Shown here piece by piece: positions 17,301 to 24,956 of a stretch of DNA of 38,451 nucleotides. Both the position numbers and the translations under genes were made by a program. Source of the stretch: Clostridiales bacterium (GTDB lineage: Bacteria > Bacillota > Clostridia > Oscillospirales > Oscillospiraceae); contig JAAYOL010000087.1 of assembly GCA_012520395.1 (NCBI GenBank), positions 1 to 38,451 of the forward strand, written 5' to 3'. How positions within the stretch are numbered: position 1 is the stretch's first letter; every line of letters begins with the position of its first letter. The notes below the pieces were generated by a model that was not told the origin of the DNA, searched no databases, and saw only the letters and a program-made list of their open reading frames with translations.

Positions 17301-17945
17301 CCCTCAAAGCTTACCGCCACAGAGCTTAAGGGACGCTTTCTTGACAGGGAGGCCGCTGAAGAGGCCGGGCAGCTTGAAAGACCGGAGAAGAAAATAGTAT
17401 TTGACCGGCCGAACTTCGCAATCGAGGATACTCCGCTCACTGCAGCCGAGCGCGGCATCGCCCTGCACCTCGTCATGCAGTACATAGATTATCAAAAGTG
17501 CGGGACGGTAACCGAAATAGAGGAGGAGATAGCAAGGCTTGCCCGGGAGAAATTTATCACCGAAAAGCAGGCGAAGGTGGTGTCGCCAATAAAAATCTTA
17601 AAATTCTTCACCTCGCCGCTGGGACAGCAGGTTCTAAGCGCCGACAGCCTGCGGCGTGAATTTAAGTTTTCTCTGCTGGTTCCTGCTTCTGATTACTTCC
17701 CGGACGTGGAGGATGAAAGGATACTCCTCCAAGGTGTGGTTGACTGCTGTTTCGAAAAGCAGGGCGAGCTTACCGTAATAGACTTTAAAACCGATTATGT
17801 AAACAAAGAAACCCAGAATGAGAGGGCGGAGAGCTACAAACCGCAGATAATGGCTTACGCGAAGGCCATGGAGCGCATAATGGGCAAGCCTGTGAGCAGA
17901 AGGATTTTATACTTCTTTCGCACGGATTCGGCTGTGGAGCTTTAA
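14370..17945 (+). CDS. addA: AddAB helicase-nuclease subunit AddA
   Basis: This UvrD-like superfamily 1 helicase fused to a nuclease has 1191 residues from the ATG at 14370. That start is preferred over GTG 14361 because GGAGG (14356-14360) is 9 bases from it and overlaps the GTG. Helicase motifs are AAAAGSGKTRVLVERL (motif I), IMVDEYQDANEIQ (motif II), VGDVKQSIYRFR (motif III), SIHKSKGLEYPVVFV (motif V) and RVLYVAMTRAREKL (motif VI). The C-terminal nuclease shows GVVDCCFEK and VIDFKTDYV. With AddB it unwinds and degrades DNA ends until a Chi site. All motifs are intact. Confidence 0.97.
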   Translation: MGSIKYTESQRAAIDSRGGALLVAAAAGSGKTRVLVERLMSRVTDRENPVDIDNFLVITYTKAAAAELRSRILDEINELLAKEPENRSLARQSALVYKAPISTIHSFCSGLLRENAHLLGISPEYRVMEGDESDIIKLRVLSAVIDNWYERMDKGFAELVDTMAAGRDDQRLPQLVLDLHAKLKSHPYPEKWAAERLAELKGDGPGTDASETLWGRSIMDYAASCVEYWAKTFGGAESLVYGDEKIAAAYGESFSETAAALERLLEALGSGWDEARAALPIAFPRLKALRGYSTPETAEVKRVRELCKKAMVKLAEIFDCSSAELAEDMAAIFPPVNALFSLALDFDRAYSEEKARLRALDFNDLEHLAIKLLTDEDGSQSKKAGEISQRFEEIMVDEYQDANEIQDIILRALSKDGKNLFMVGDVKQSIYRFRLADPTIFLRKYAAFKDAKDAGEGEPRKIVLQDNFRSRKNVLDAVNFVFGNIMSRSFGEMDYTERERLNYGKTDYPGSADMAFELDVIEVPKDEDGEADFDKAEVEAAFVARRIRELVDGGMLVTGESGQRRVEYGDIAILLRSVKGKAEVYAEALRAENIPFESDRAGDFWSRSEVLVMLSLFSVIDNPRQDVPLISVLRSPLFGFTPDELAEIRSVSRDCDFYTALVKTAEVSQKCADFLDFLSALRLTASEMPSDAFVWHVYTLTNAPAIFGSMSGGTERKANLMALLDLARQFESAGYKGLFGFVNQLKSLMERGGEPPVSSGAGAGNAVTITSIHKSKGLEYPVVFVADTGKRFNMDDTKKQLLIHPDLGVGPKRLDLRRGIEYTTLPRMAIARRMRDELLAEELRVLYVAMTRAREKLIVTCALRNTERLIAGLKPAAKVPIAPQFLSECSSMAEWLLLCALLRRESYVLPCAETEHLPQSGDSPWDIRYITPETYEKEKPSSGAEKSDTAPEVDEAEVLEIERKLGFRYAHEAAIRLPSKLTATELKGRFLDREAAEEAGQLERPEKKIVFDRPNFAIEDTPLTAAERGIALHLVMQYIDYQKCGTVTEIEEEIARLAREKFITEKQAKVVSPIKILKFFTSPLGQQVLSADSLRREFKFSLLVPASDYFPDVEDERILLQGVVDCCFEKQGELTVIDFKTDYVNKETQNERAESYKPQIMAYAKAMERIMGKPVSRRILYFFRTDSAVEL

Positions 17946-17980
17946 TGGTCCCTTGATTCGCCTACGCTTCAAAAAAATAG

Positions 17981-18009
17981 TTGCAATTTGAATTATAGTG
18001 TGCTAGAAT
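17981..18009 (+). promoter_or_regulatory. Promoter of rpmE
   Basis: TTGCAA (17981-17986), 17 bp, then TGC-TAGAAT (18001-18009). It leaves an untranslated leader of about 45 bases before the rpmE start. Confidence 0.65.
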
Positions 18010-18059
18010 ACTGTTTGCTGTCAAAGACGGCTGTTTCGGATCAGAAAGAGGTGAACATA

Positions 18060-18257
18060 ATGAAGGAAGGGATTCATCCCAACTATATGCAGACCACAAT
18101 CAGGTGCGCCTGCGGCGAGGTCATAGAGACCGGTTCTACAAAAAAGGATATAAGGGTTGAAATCTGCTCAAAGTGTCACCCCTTTTTTACGGGCAAGCAG
18201 AAGCTTGTTGACACAAGTGGCCGCGTTGACAAGTTCAACAAGAAGTTCGGCCTGTAA
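18060..18257 (+). CDS. rpmE: 50S ribosomal protein L31
   Basis: This is 65 residues from the ATG at 18060. The frame is open further upstream to 17988, but that would run into the promoter. AGAGGTGA lies 5 bases before the ATG. The sequence begins MKEGIHPNY and contains [13 protein letters not shown] and [14 protein letters not shown], which are unmistakable for L31. Zinc-ligand cysteines C16, C18, C36 and C39 are all present, so this is the zinc-binding form. The gene has its own promoter and terminator. L31 is a late-assembled protein on the central protuberance of the large subunit. Confidence 0.97.
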   Translation: MKEGIHPNYMQTTIRCACGEVIETGSTKKDIRVEICSKCHPFFTGKQKLVDTSGRVDKFNKKFGL

Positions 18258-18280
18258 TATACCTATTTTTTGAACCCAGA

Positions 18281-18318
18281 TAACCTGCGCCCAAAAAGCG
18301 TGGGTTATTTTTGTTTTT
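18281..18318 (+). terminator. Intrinsic terminator after rpmE
   Basis: Stem TAACCTGCGC/GCGTGGGTTA (18281-18290 with 18298-18307, two G-U pairs), loop CCAAAAA, then TTTTTGTTTTT. Confidence 0.8.
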
Positions 18319-18341
18319 CTCAGAAAAGCCGCCGGCAGCGG

Positions 18342-18350
18342 TGTTATAAT
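18342..18350 (+). promoter_or_regulatory. Extended -10 promoter for the YfjL-like gene
   Basis: TGT-TATAAT (18342-18350) is a perfect extended -10 element without a recognisable -35 box, 65 bp upstream of the gene at 18415. Confidence 0.45.
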
Positions 18351-18414
18351 GATAAAGCAAACAAGAAAGGCTTAAGATCATTTTTATTAAGCTATGTGTT
18401 TAGAGGGGGAAAAC

Positions 18415-19155
18415 ATGACGAAAAAGATGCTTCTAAAGATTTCTGCAGGTATAATTGCTTTTCTGCTAATACTAGCTGTGCTTTTTATTGCTATTTCTTT
18501 CTTAGGAAACCCTATATCAGCAAATATAGCGAAAGATAAAGCTCTGAAATATATAAACGATAAGTATAGTCATTTGAATTTGGAGCTTAAAGATGTCACT
18601 TATAGTCCTAAAGACGGCTCATATCTTATATCCCTTAGCTCAAGCACAAGTGTAGATACTTACTTTTTTTTAAGCTATAGGGATGGGGAAATATTTAGAG
18701 ATAATTATGAGATGTCAGTCCTCTCCGGTGTGAATACTATGCATAGGTTTTGTGATGAATATAAAAAAAGTGTAACAGCATTGGTGCAGGCAAAAACCAG
18801 TGATGTTACTCATATAAATGTACTACCGGAAAAACTGGCCAAATATGGTCTTGACCTTGACTCAGCTTTTGATAAAACATTAGTTAAAAATGTTGAGATT
18901 ATAATTAGCTGCATCGGAGGTACGGATGCAAAACACCTCTCCGAAATTTTGAAAACAAGCTATGAGGTAATGCAAGAAAACGGATACGATGCCACAAAAT
19001 TTGGAATTACGGGTGCATATGAAACAGCATTAACTGAGCTTAAGAACATAAAGCCAACACATATTGAGAGTGAGAATTTGGAAGAAATCTTAGGGAAAGC
19101 GATAAATAATACTGAATATGATGGGATTACCGTCTTTAGCAAAGGTCAAAAGTAG
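18415..19155 (+). CDS. YfjL-like membrane-anchored protein of unknown function, AT-rich
   Basis: This is 246 residues from the ATG at 18415, with GAGGGGGA upstream; the frame is open seven codons further. One N-terminal hydrophobic segment (about residues 9-29) looks like a signal anchor. Next comes GNPISANIAKDKALKYINDK, then DVTYSPKDGSYLISLSS and VDTYF. This pattern resembles the N-terminal region of Bacillus YfjL-type proteins, by memory only. Codon use is strikingly AT-rich (many ATA, AAA, TTA and AGT codons) compared with the GC-rich genes on both sides. That suggests recent acquisition. No terminator is evident after it. Function unknown. Confidence 0.6.
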   Translation: MTKKMLLKISAGIIAFLLILAVLFIAISFLGNPISANIAKDKALKYINDKYSHLNLELKDVTYSPKDGSYLISLSSSTSVDTYFFLSYRDGEIFRDNYEMSVLSGVNTMHRFCDEYKKSVTALVQAKTSDVTHINVLPEKLAKYGLDLDSAFDKTLVKNVEIIISCIGGTDAKHLSEILKTSYEVMQENGYDATKFGITGAYETALTELKNIKPTHIESENLEEILGKAINNTEYDGITVFSKGQK

Positions 19156-19343
19156 CAGATGTTTTTGTAAAACCTAATTCGAATTATTTCTAAGCTGTGT
19201 CACATCTACAGATAATTATTAGTGGGCAGTGCGGGTGAGCTGGTCTTATTTTATTGCTCAAACAGAGAAGCAACTCACATGAAAATCGCGTGCAAAATTG
19301 ATCGAGCAGCCGCCGGAAGGCGGTCTGTTAGGAGGTAAGGAAT

Positions 19344-20615
19344 ACGGAAAAGATAGAGTTTGAAAAAGCGGTGCTGGCGGGGCTTTCCGCCGATAGCATG
19401 GACAGGGACGAGCGCTCCGACGAGAGTAGCATGGCGGAGCTTGAGGCCCTGCTTCAGACGGCCGGCGGTGAGTGCCGGGGCCTTGTGTTCCAGAACAGGC
19501 CCGCGCCCGACCCGCGCAGCTTTATAGGCGAGGGCAAGGTCAAGGAGATGAAGGCGCTCATTGAGGCTGAAAACTGCACCCTTGCGGTGTTTGACAACGA
19601 GCTTTCGCCCTCGCAGATGCGTGCCCTCTCCGAGGACCTGGGCGTAAAGGTGCTCGACAGGAGTGGGCTTATACTTGATATTTTTGCCCAGCGCGCCATG
19701 ACAAGGGAGGGTAAGCTCCAGGTCGAGCTTGCCCAGTACAAGTATTTGCTCCCGCGTCTTACAGGAATGTGGACGCATCTTGTGCGCCAGACGGCGAGCG
19801 GCAGCAGCAGCCCCATCGGCACGAGGGGCCCCGGTGAAACCCAGCTTGAGACCGACAGAAGGCACATCAGGCGAAAGATACAAAAGCTGGAGCAGGAGCT
19901 GGAGGCCGTGCGCAAGGTCAGGAGCACCCAGCGCCGCCGCCGCGAAAAAAACGATATGCCCGTCGTGGCCCTCGTCGGCTACACAAACGCCGGGAAATCG
20001 ACGCTTCTAAACAGGCTCACCGGCTCGGACATTTCGGCAAAAAACCGACTGTTCGATACGCTTGACACCACAACAAGAAGGCTTGCCATAAGCGAGACGC
20101 AGGAGGTTTTGCTCTCCGATACCGTCGGCTTTATCAGAAAGCTGCCGCACCATCTTGTGGAGGCCTTCAAGGCCACGCTTGAGGAGCTCAGCTACGCTGA
20201 CCTGCTGCTGCATGTAATTGATGCTTCAAGCCCCGACTGGGAGCAGCAGTACAAGGTCGTGGAAGGGCTAATTACAGAGCTTGGGGCCGAAAAGACGCCC
20301 CGGATAGACGTTTATAACAAGGTGGATATATGTACCGATAGCATCCTGCCCCGCGGGGAGAACAAGGTTGCGGTATCGGCGCGCACGGGGCAGGGCACCG
20401 AATCCCTTATTAAGCGCATAGATGAGATAATTGGCAGGGGCAATCGCCGGGTGACGGTGCATCTGCCCTATTCAAGTGCCTCCCTTTTGGAGACGCTCCA
20501 CCGTGACGCCTTTGTAGAGAAGCTTGAGTACACGGAAGACTATATAATTGCCGAGGCCATCTGCTCCCCGGAAACCTACGGAAAGCTGCATGAATTTATC
20601 TCGGAGGTGAAGTGA
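19344..20615 (+). CDS. hflX: GTPase HflX, apparent ACG start codon
   Basis: This ribosome-associated GTPase shows the HflX N-terminal domain, the glycine-rich linker TRGPGETQLETDRR, and the G motifs GYTNAGKST (G1), DTLDTTTR (G2), DTVGFI (G3) and NKVD (G4). By family knowledge it splits stalled or stressed ribosomes. There is no ATG in frame near the N-terminus. AGGAGG (19330-19335) is 8 bases from an in-frame ACG at 19344, giving an N-terminus read as EKIEFEKAVLAGLS. The next standard start is GTG at 19371, 35 bases from the Shine-Dalgarno and inside the first conserved strand. I use ACG as the start, unconfirmed. The 3' end overlaps the yigZ region. Confidence 0.88.
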   Translation, partial: TEKIEFEKAVLAGLSADSMDRDERSDESSMAELEALLQTAGGECRGLVFQNRPAPDPRSFIGEGKVKEMKALIEAENCTLAVFDNELSPSQMRALSEDLGVKVLDRSGLILDIFAQRAMTREGKLQVELAQYKYLLPRLTGMWTHLVRQTASGSSSPIGTRGPGETQLETDRRHIRRKIQKLEQELEAVRKVRSTQRRRREKNDMPVVALVGYTNAGKSTLLNRLTGSDISAKNRLFDTLDTTTRRLAISETQEVLLSDTVGFIRKLPHHLVEAFKATLEELSYADLLLHVIDASSPDWEQQYKVVEGLITELGAEKTPRIDVYNKVDICTDSILPRGENKVAVSARTGQGTESLIKRIDEIIGRGNRRVTVHLPYSSASLLETLHRDAFVEKLEYTEDYIIAEAICSPETYGKLHEFISEVK

Positions 20616-20617
20616 AG

Positions 20618-21259
20618 ATGGAGTATTTCGTCCCCTCCGGTTTCGGGGAGGCCGAATTTATAGAAAAGCGCTCCCGCTTTATCGGCAGGGTATGGCGCAC
20701 GGATACAGAGGAGGAGGCCCTCGCGCGCATCGCTGAAATGAGGGAGAAGCACTGGGACGCCACGCACAACGTCTACGCCTATATTATTAAGGACGGCGGT
20801 GCCATGCGCTACTCCGACGACGGTGAGCCGCAGGGGACTTCCGGAATGCCGGTACTGGGTGTTTTCCGCTCCGCGGGCGTCTTTAATGTCTGCTGCGTGG
20901 TGACAAGGTACTTCGGCGGCGTTCTCCTAGGGGCGGGCGGACTTGTGCGCGCCTATTCCCATACTGCTGCCCTCGCGCTTGAGAGCGCCGGCATCTCCGT
21001 AATGCGTCGCTGGAAGGAGCTTAAAATGAACTGTCCTTACAGCTATTTTGAGCGTGTCAAGCTGGAGATTGCGGCATATGATGGAGCTATCGAGAATATA
21101 GATTACGGATCCGAGGTCGTAATTGAGGCTCTGCTGCCCGCATCCAAGGCCGGGGACTTCAACGCAAGGCTCATTGACATGACAGCCGGCACCCTTGCCG
21201 CGGAGATAACGGGGGAGTGCTACAGGGCGGTAGATTTAAAAGGGAGAAACGATGAGTAA
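20618..21259 (+). CDS. YigZ/IMPACT (UPF0029) family protein
   Basis: This is 213 residues from the ATG at 20618, with GGAGGTGA 7-10 bases upstream. A GTG at 20612 is also possible but sits too close to the Shine-Dalgarno. Family strings are IEKRSRFIGRV, HNVYAYII, YSDDGEPQGTSGMPVL and VTRYFGGVLLGAGGLVRAY. The C-terminal half is the usual RNA-binding-like alpha/beta domain. The family is related to the eukaryotic IMPACT translational regulator; its bacterial role is unclear. It starts 2 bp after the hflX stop, so the two are cotranscribed, and its end overlaps the next reading frame by 8 bp. Confidence 0.92.
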   Translation: MEYFVPSGFGEAEFIEKRSRFIGRVWRTDTEEEALARIAEMREKHWDATHNVYAYIIKDGGAMRYSDDGEPQGTSGMPVLGVFRSAGVFNVCCVVTRYFGGVLLGAGGLVRAYSHTAALALESAGISVMRRWKELKMNCPYSYFERVKLEIAAYDGAIENIDYGSEVVIEALLPASKAGDFNARLIDMTAGTLAAEITGECYRAVDLKGRNDE

Positions 21260-21783
21260 TATTTTTATAGGGGCACTGTTTGTATTTTTGAATTTTACCA
21301 TTAATATCAATGGCATTAAAAATCGGGCTGATACCCGACTTCATCGGCTATATAATAATGGTAAAGGGCCTTGCAGAGCTTGAAAACGAGAGCCCGTACT
21401 TTTTAAAGGCAAAGGGTTTTGCAAAGGGCATGGCCGTTTATACAGCCATTCTTTACGCCATGGATTTGTTCGGGCTATCATATAACTTCGGCATCGTGGC
21501 ATATTTGCTGGGAATTGCGTCTATTATTCTCACTCTTTACACATCTTACATGGTTGTAAAGGGTATAGAGGAGATGGAGGCCATCCGCAACACAGATTTG
21601 AATGCCGAGTCCCTATACTCAGTCTGGAAGGTCCACGCAGGCTTTACTCTGGCGGCCTGCGTACTGATAATAATTCCGTTTTTGAGTGTTATCTGCTTAC
21701 TGGTGTCTTTTGTTGCCGCCATAGTGTTTCTGGTGGCTCTCAATAAATCAAAAAAGCTATATTACAGTCCGTGGAATCAATAA
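21252..21783 (+). pseudogene. Small polytopic membrane protein gene with an apparent +1 frameshift
   Basis: An ATG at 21252, with AGGGAGA just upstream, overlaps the yigZ stop. It opens MSNIFIGALFVFLNFTININ in one frame, but that frame closes after about 43 codons. The rest, beginning IGLIPDFIGYIIMVKGLAEL, continues in the next frame to 21783. Removing one A from the AAAAA run at 21318-21322 joins the two into about 176 residues with about five membrane helices. That fits a family that opens NxNxG..IGLIPDFIGYI. Alternatives are a sequencing error, slippage, or use of the ATG at 21310 (157 residues). I do not know the function. Confidence 0.6.
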
Positions 21784-21826
21784 AATATGGGCATCCGGCT
21801 GTGGCGGATGCCCATATTTATTTTTA
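21783..21826. terminator. Bidirectional terminator between convergent genes
   Basis: A perfect 15 bp stem (21783-21797 with 21805-21819) with a 7-base loop has a T-rich tail on the plus strand (TTTATTTTTA) and an A/T-rich stem base on the minus strand. It serves the membrane-protein gene and probably the malic enzyme gene. Confidence 0.85.
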
Positions 21827-21832
21827 CTTCAA

Positions 21833-23002
21833 TTATATTCTGGCAACCCCCGTAAGGCGGGCCGCCTCGGCGACAGCCTTTGCCACCGCCGGCGCAACTG
21901 CGGGACTTAAAGCGCTTGGCAGGAGGTTTTCTGCCGACAACTCATTTGCAACAAGCTCAGCTAAGGCGGTTGCGGCTGCGACCTTCATATCGTCGTTTAT
22001 ATCCGAGGCTCTAACGTCTAGCGCGCCCCTGAAAATGCCGGGGAAGGCCAGAACGTTATTTATCTGATTCGGGAAATCGCTGCGCCCGGTACCGACTACC
22101 GCAGCGCCCGCGGAGCAGGCCTCGTCCGGCATTATCTCGGGAATCGGGTTTGCCATGGCAAAAATAATGGGCGATGGTGCCATGGAGCGAACCATGTCCT
22201 GTGTCACGGTACCCGGACCGGAGACCCCGATGAACACGTCCGCGCCTTTTAAGGCGTCGGCCAAAGTTCCCTTCAGCTTCTCCCGGTTTGTGACCTTGGC
22301 AATCTCCTCCTTCTCGGAGTTGAGCTCGCCACGGCCTTCGTATATTGCTCCGGCACGGTCGCACATAATTATGTTTTTCAGGCCGGCGCTCGCTAGGAGC
22401 TTAATAATAGCGATGCCGGCGGCCCCGGCTCCGCTGGTTACAGCCTTGATTTCGTCCATCCTTTTGCCGGTGACCTTCAGCGCGTTAATAAGGGCCGCGA
22501 GCACGACGACCGCGGTGCCGTGCTGGTCGTCATGGAAAATGGGAATATCACAGCGCTCCTTGAGCTTGCGCTCTATTTCAAAGCAGCGGGGGGCGCTTAT
22601 ATCCTCAAGATTAATGCCGCCAAAGCTCCCGGCTAGGAGGGCGACGGTGTTTACTATTTCGTCTACGTCCTTAGAGCGGATGCACAGCGGTATTGCGTCA
22701 ACACCGCCAAAGGTCTTGAAAAGCACGCACTTGCCCTCCATGACGGGCATGCCCGCCTCAGGGCCTATGTCGCCGAGGCCGAGCACGGCAGTTCCGTCGG
22801 TAACCACGGCTACGAGATTGTGCCTGCCGGTCAGGGTGAAGCTCTTTGAAACGTCCTTTTGTATTTCAAGACAGGGGGCGGCGACGCCCGGCGTGTATGC
22901 AAGTGACAAATCCTCGCGGCTTGTCAGGGCCATTTTGGGGCGAATATCCTGCTTTCCCGCCCACTGATAATGTAGTTTAAGCGATTGCGCCATATAATCC
23001 AT
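21833..23002 (-). CDS. Malic enzyme (oxaloacetate-decarboxylating malate dehydrogenase)
   Basis: This 389-residue protein has the size of the short bacterial malic enzymes, without the phosphotransacetylase extension. Motifs are SLAYTPGVAAPC with the catalytic tyrosine region, VTDGTAVLGLGDIGPEAGMP, metal- and substrate-site IFHDDQHGTAVVVLA, the nucleotide-binding SGAGAAGIAIIKLL, and FAMANPIPEI. It converts malate to pyruvate and CO2 with NAD(P). Cofactor preference cannot be called. AAGGA lies 10 bases before the ATG. It lies 80 bp downstream of spoIID on the same strand; I found no clear promoter in that gap. Confidence 0.95.
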   Translation of the reverse strand: MDYMAQSLKLHYQWAGKQDIRPKMALTSREDLSLAYTPGVAAPCLEIQKDVSKSFTLTGRHNLVAVVTDGTAVLGLGDIGPEAGMPVMEGKCVLFKTFGGVDAIPLCIRSKDVDEIVNTVALLAGSFGGINLEDISAPRCFEIERKLKERCDIPIFHDDQHGTAVVVLAALINALKVTGKRMDEIKAVTSGAGAAGIAIIKLLASAGLKNIIMCDRAGAIYEGRGELNSEKEEIAKVTNREKLKGTLADALKGADVFIGVSGPGTVTQDMVRSMAPSPIIFAMANPIPEIMPDEACSAGAAVVGTGRSDFPNQINNVLAFPGIFRGALDVRASDINDDMKVAAATALAELVANELSAENLLPSALSPAVAPAVAKAVAEAARLTGVARI

Positions 23003-23082
23003 TTTAATCGGTCCTTCCCGCAGGGGCTATTTTATTCGCCCTTCTGCCGTAAAGGATATTTTATAGCAATTTTCTCAACATT

Positions 23083-24060
23083 TCAAGGGGGAAAAGTGCC
23101 GGAGAAGAACGACAGCTCGGTCCCCGGGTAATAGGCTGCGAGAATTTCGTCAAACAGCGCGCCGTCGGCTGCCATGATGTTGGCACCGTACTGGCTCATG
23201 CCCACGCCGTGCCCGTAGCCCGTCACGGAGAATACGAAGTTACCGTCGTATTTAAATGTAAAGGCTGTGGAGCGAAGGCCGAACAGGAAGCGAAAGTCGG
23301 TGCCCGACATTTGAATGCCGCCGACCTTGAGCGCCTTGACCCGTCCGCTCTCGGTATAGTAGACATAGGATATCCACAGTCTGGGGTCGCTGTCCAGAAC
23401 CGCATTGGGAAATTTTTTGAGAAGCGTATTTTTAAAATCCTCCGCCGAGACGGTTACGGTGGAAATCAGGTTTGAAACCCGCTCCGGAGTTTCAGGACTA
23501 TCAACCGGCACAAGATAGGGAAGCGCGCTGCTCCAGACGTTTTCGCTCCCTTCGGTTCTGCCGGGGGATGAGGAATGGAAAACTGCCAGTATCGGCTCGT
23601 CCGCCCAGCTGAGGAATAGGCCGTCCGTGGCCTCCACGGCGGAGCAGATTTTTTCTATGTAATTATCGTAATCCCGGCCCCATCTCTCCCTCAGCTCCGA
23701 ATGGTCAAAATAGGCGCTGCAGCAGCCCGCATTATCGCACAGGTCGAAGTCCTGGTGGGAGTGCTTGGCAATCTTGTAAAGCGCGTAGGTTCGCGCCGCC
23801 ACCGCCTGAGCCTTTAAGGCCTCGATATTGAAGCTTGCCGGCATTTCCGCCGCCACAACCCCCGTGAGATAGTCTTTCAACGAGATATTCTCGCCCCTGC
23901 CCTCACGGCTGAAGCTGATGACGGCACTGTCCGCCGCCTTAGCTGTGTCTGCCCCGGGGGAGGGTGAGAGATCTACCTCCAAAGAAGGCACTACGATAAG
24001 CAAAGGAATTGAAAAGGCCAGCGCAAGCAGGAGAATTGATACTATTAATACAGCTTTCAT
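23083..24060 (-). CDS. spoIID: Stage II sporulation protein D
   Basis: This is a 325-residue membrane-anchored lytic transglycosylase with an N-terminal hydrophobic anchor (residues 3-24). SLKDYLTGVVAAEMP with the catalytic glutamate E72, followed by ALKAQAVAARTYAL, is the SpoIID core. The cysteine group CDNAGCC and the C-terminal GYGHGVGMSQYGA are also characteristic. In sporulation it degrades peptidoglycan with SpoIIP and SpoIIM to drive engulfment. GGAG lies about 7 bases before the ATG. In Bacillus it is a sigma-E gene; I could not find a convincing sigma-E promoter here. It is divergent from the membrane protein gene at 24213. Confidence 0.95.
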   Translation of the reverse strand: MKAVLIVSILLLALAFSIPLLIVVPSLEVDLSPSPGADTAKAADSAVISFSREGRGENISLKDYLTGVVAAEMPASFNIEALKAQAVAARTYALYKIAKHSHQDFDLCDNAGCCSAYFDHSELRERWGRDYDNYIEKICSAVEATDGLFLSWADEPILAVFHSSSPGRTEGSENVWSSALPYLVPVDSPETPERVSNLISTVTVSAEDFKNTLLKKFPNAVLDSDPRLWISYVYYTESGRVKALKVGGIQMSGTDFRFLFGLRSTAFTFKYDGNFVFSVTGYGHGVGMSQYGANIMAADGALFDEILAAYYPGTELSFFSGTFPP

Positions 24061-24095
24061 CTGTTACTCCAATCTCTCCGAAAGGGGCAAGGCAG

Positions 24096-24124
24096 TTGAC
24101 GGAGATATGTTTCTGGTGTAAAAT
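24096..24124 (+). promoter_or_regulatory. Strong sigma-A-type promoter upstream of the 24213 membrane protein gene
   Basis: TTGACG (24096-24101), 17 bp, TAAAAT (24119-24124). The predicted RNA start near 24131 rules out the more upstream in-frame ATG at 24123 and helps to choose the gene start. Confidence 0.6.
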
Positions 24125-24212
24125 GGAGGACATGCCCCATACAGCTTATGCGGGCAGATTTAACTTATGCCTTGCTCTGAAAGGGATGGTCAATATTAGC
24201 CGTAAAGGAAAA

Positions 24213-24956
24213 ATGTACGCGCCTGTCGCCGCGTTTTTAGGCGTAGTCGGCGCCGTACTCAGGATAGTAGAGCTTAAAACGGTTTTTGAGCCGGAGACGG
24301 GACTGGCAATGAGAGGGCAACCAATTACAGGTTCACTTATACTCCTGTCGGCTGTGTCCGTCACAGTCTTTATTATCCTGTCGCTCGGATTAAAGAAAAT
24401 GGAATCACCCGCGACATACAGCGGCGCCCTTGAGAGCAAAAGCTCACTTGCGCTGATAGCTTCGGCGCTGGCCGCCCTGGGCCTTGCCATCGGCTCGGTT
24501 TTATACTTCGTGGGCGGAACCAGGGGGCCGGCCGAACTGATACTCATGCTCTGCGGCCTTTTGGCGGCCGTATCGGCTTTTCTGCTCTCGCGCAACGTGT
24601 TTTTTCAAAGGGATAACTCAGGAAACGCAATATTCAGCACAATTATTGTCATTTTTGTCTGCCTGTGGATGGTCCTTGAGTATAAACTGCGCTCCGCCGA
24701 TCCTGTTATTCTTCACTATGTCTATGATTTTCTGGCCCTTTGCAGCGCGGCCGTGGCTCTTTACTATAAGGCCGGCTTTACATTCGACAGGCCGCGGCCT
24801 TCCCGGACGATCCTGTTTTCGATGATCGCCTGCTACTTCTGCCTTGTCGCCACGCCGGGAGGGAGCGGAAGTGCTCAGAAGATTTATTTCTTCTGCCTTG
24901 CCCTGCTGCTTATCGCGGACATGCCCGCTATAATAGGAAACTTAAAAGAAAAGTAA
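24213..24956 (+). CDS. Polytopic membrane protein of unknown function
   Basis: This is about 247 residues with six or seven hydrophobic helices. It begins with a segment VAAFLGVVGAVLRIVEL followed by FEPETGLAMRGQP, an opening I associate with uncharacterised Oscillospiraceae membrane proteins. The frame is open from 24009. The promoter at 24096-24124 means that only starts after about 24131 are likely. I prefer ATG 24213 (AAAGGA upstream, short spacing); ATG 24186 would add nine basic residues. A cytoplasmic loop contains RPRPSR. It converges on the HtrA gene. No function assigned. Confidence 0.7.
   Translation: MYAPVAAFLGVVGAVLRIVELKTVFEPETGLAMRGQPITGSLILLSAVSVTVFIILSLGLKKMESPATYSGALESKSSLALIASALAALGLAIGSVLYFVGGTRGPAELILMLCGLLAAVSAFLLSRNVFFQRDNSGNAIFSTIIVIFVCLWMVLEYKLRSADPVILHYVYDFLALCSAAVALYYKAGFTFDRPRPSRTILFSMIACYFCLVATPGGSGSAQKIYFFCLALLLIADMPAIIGNLKEK

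Noticed and set aside
18270-18539. Plus-strand reading frame of 89 codons after rpmE
   Set aside because: It runs through the rpmE terminator and the promoter of the YfjL-like gene, and overlaps that gene in another frame.
19279-19338. 19-codon ORF as a separate gene before hflX
   Set aside because: It is very short with a poor ribosome-binding site. It is mentioned only as a possible upstream ORF.
24009-24212. Upstream extension of the 24213 membrane protein
   Set aside because: A strong promoter at 24096-24124 lies inside it, and the extra residues look unlike a membrane-protein start.
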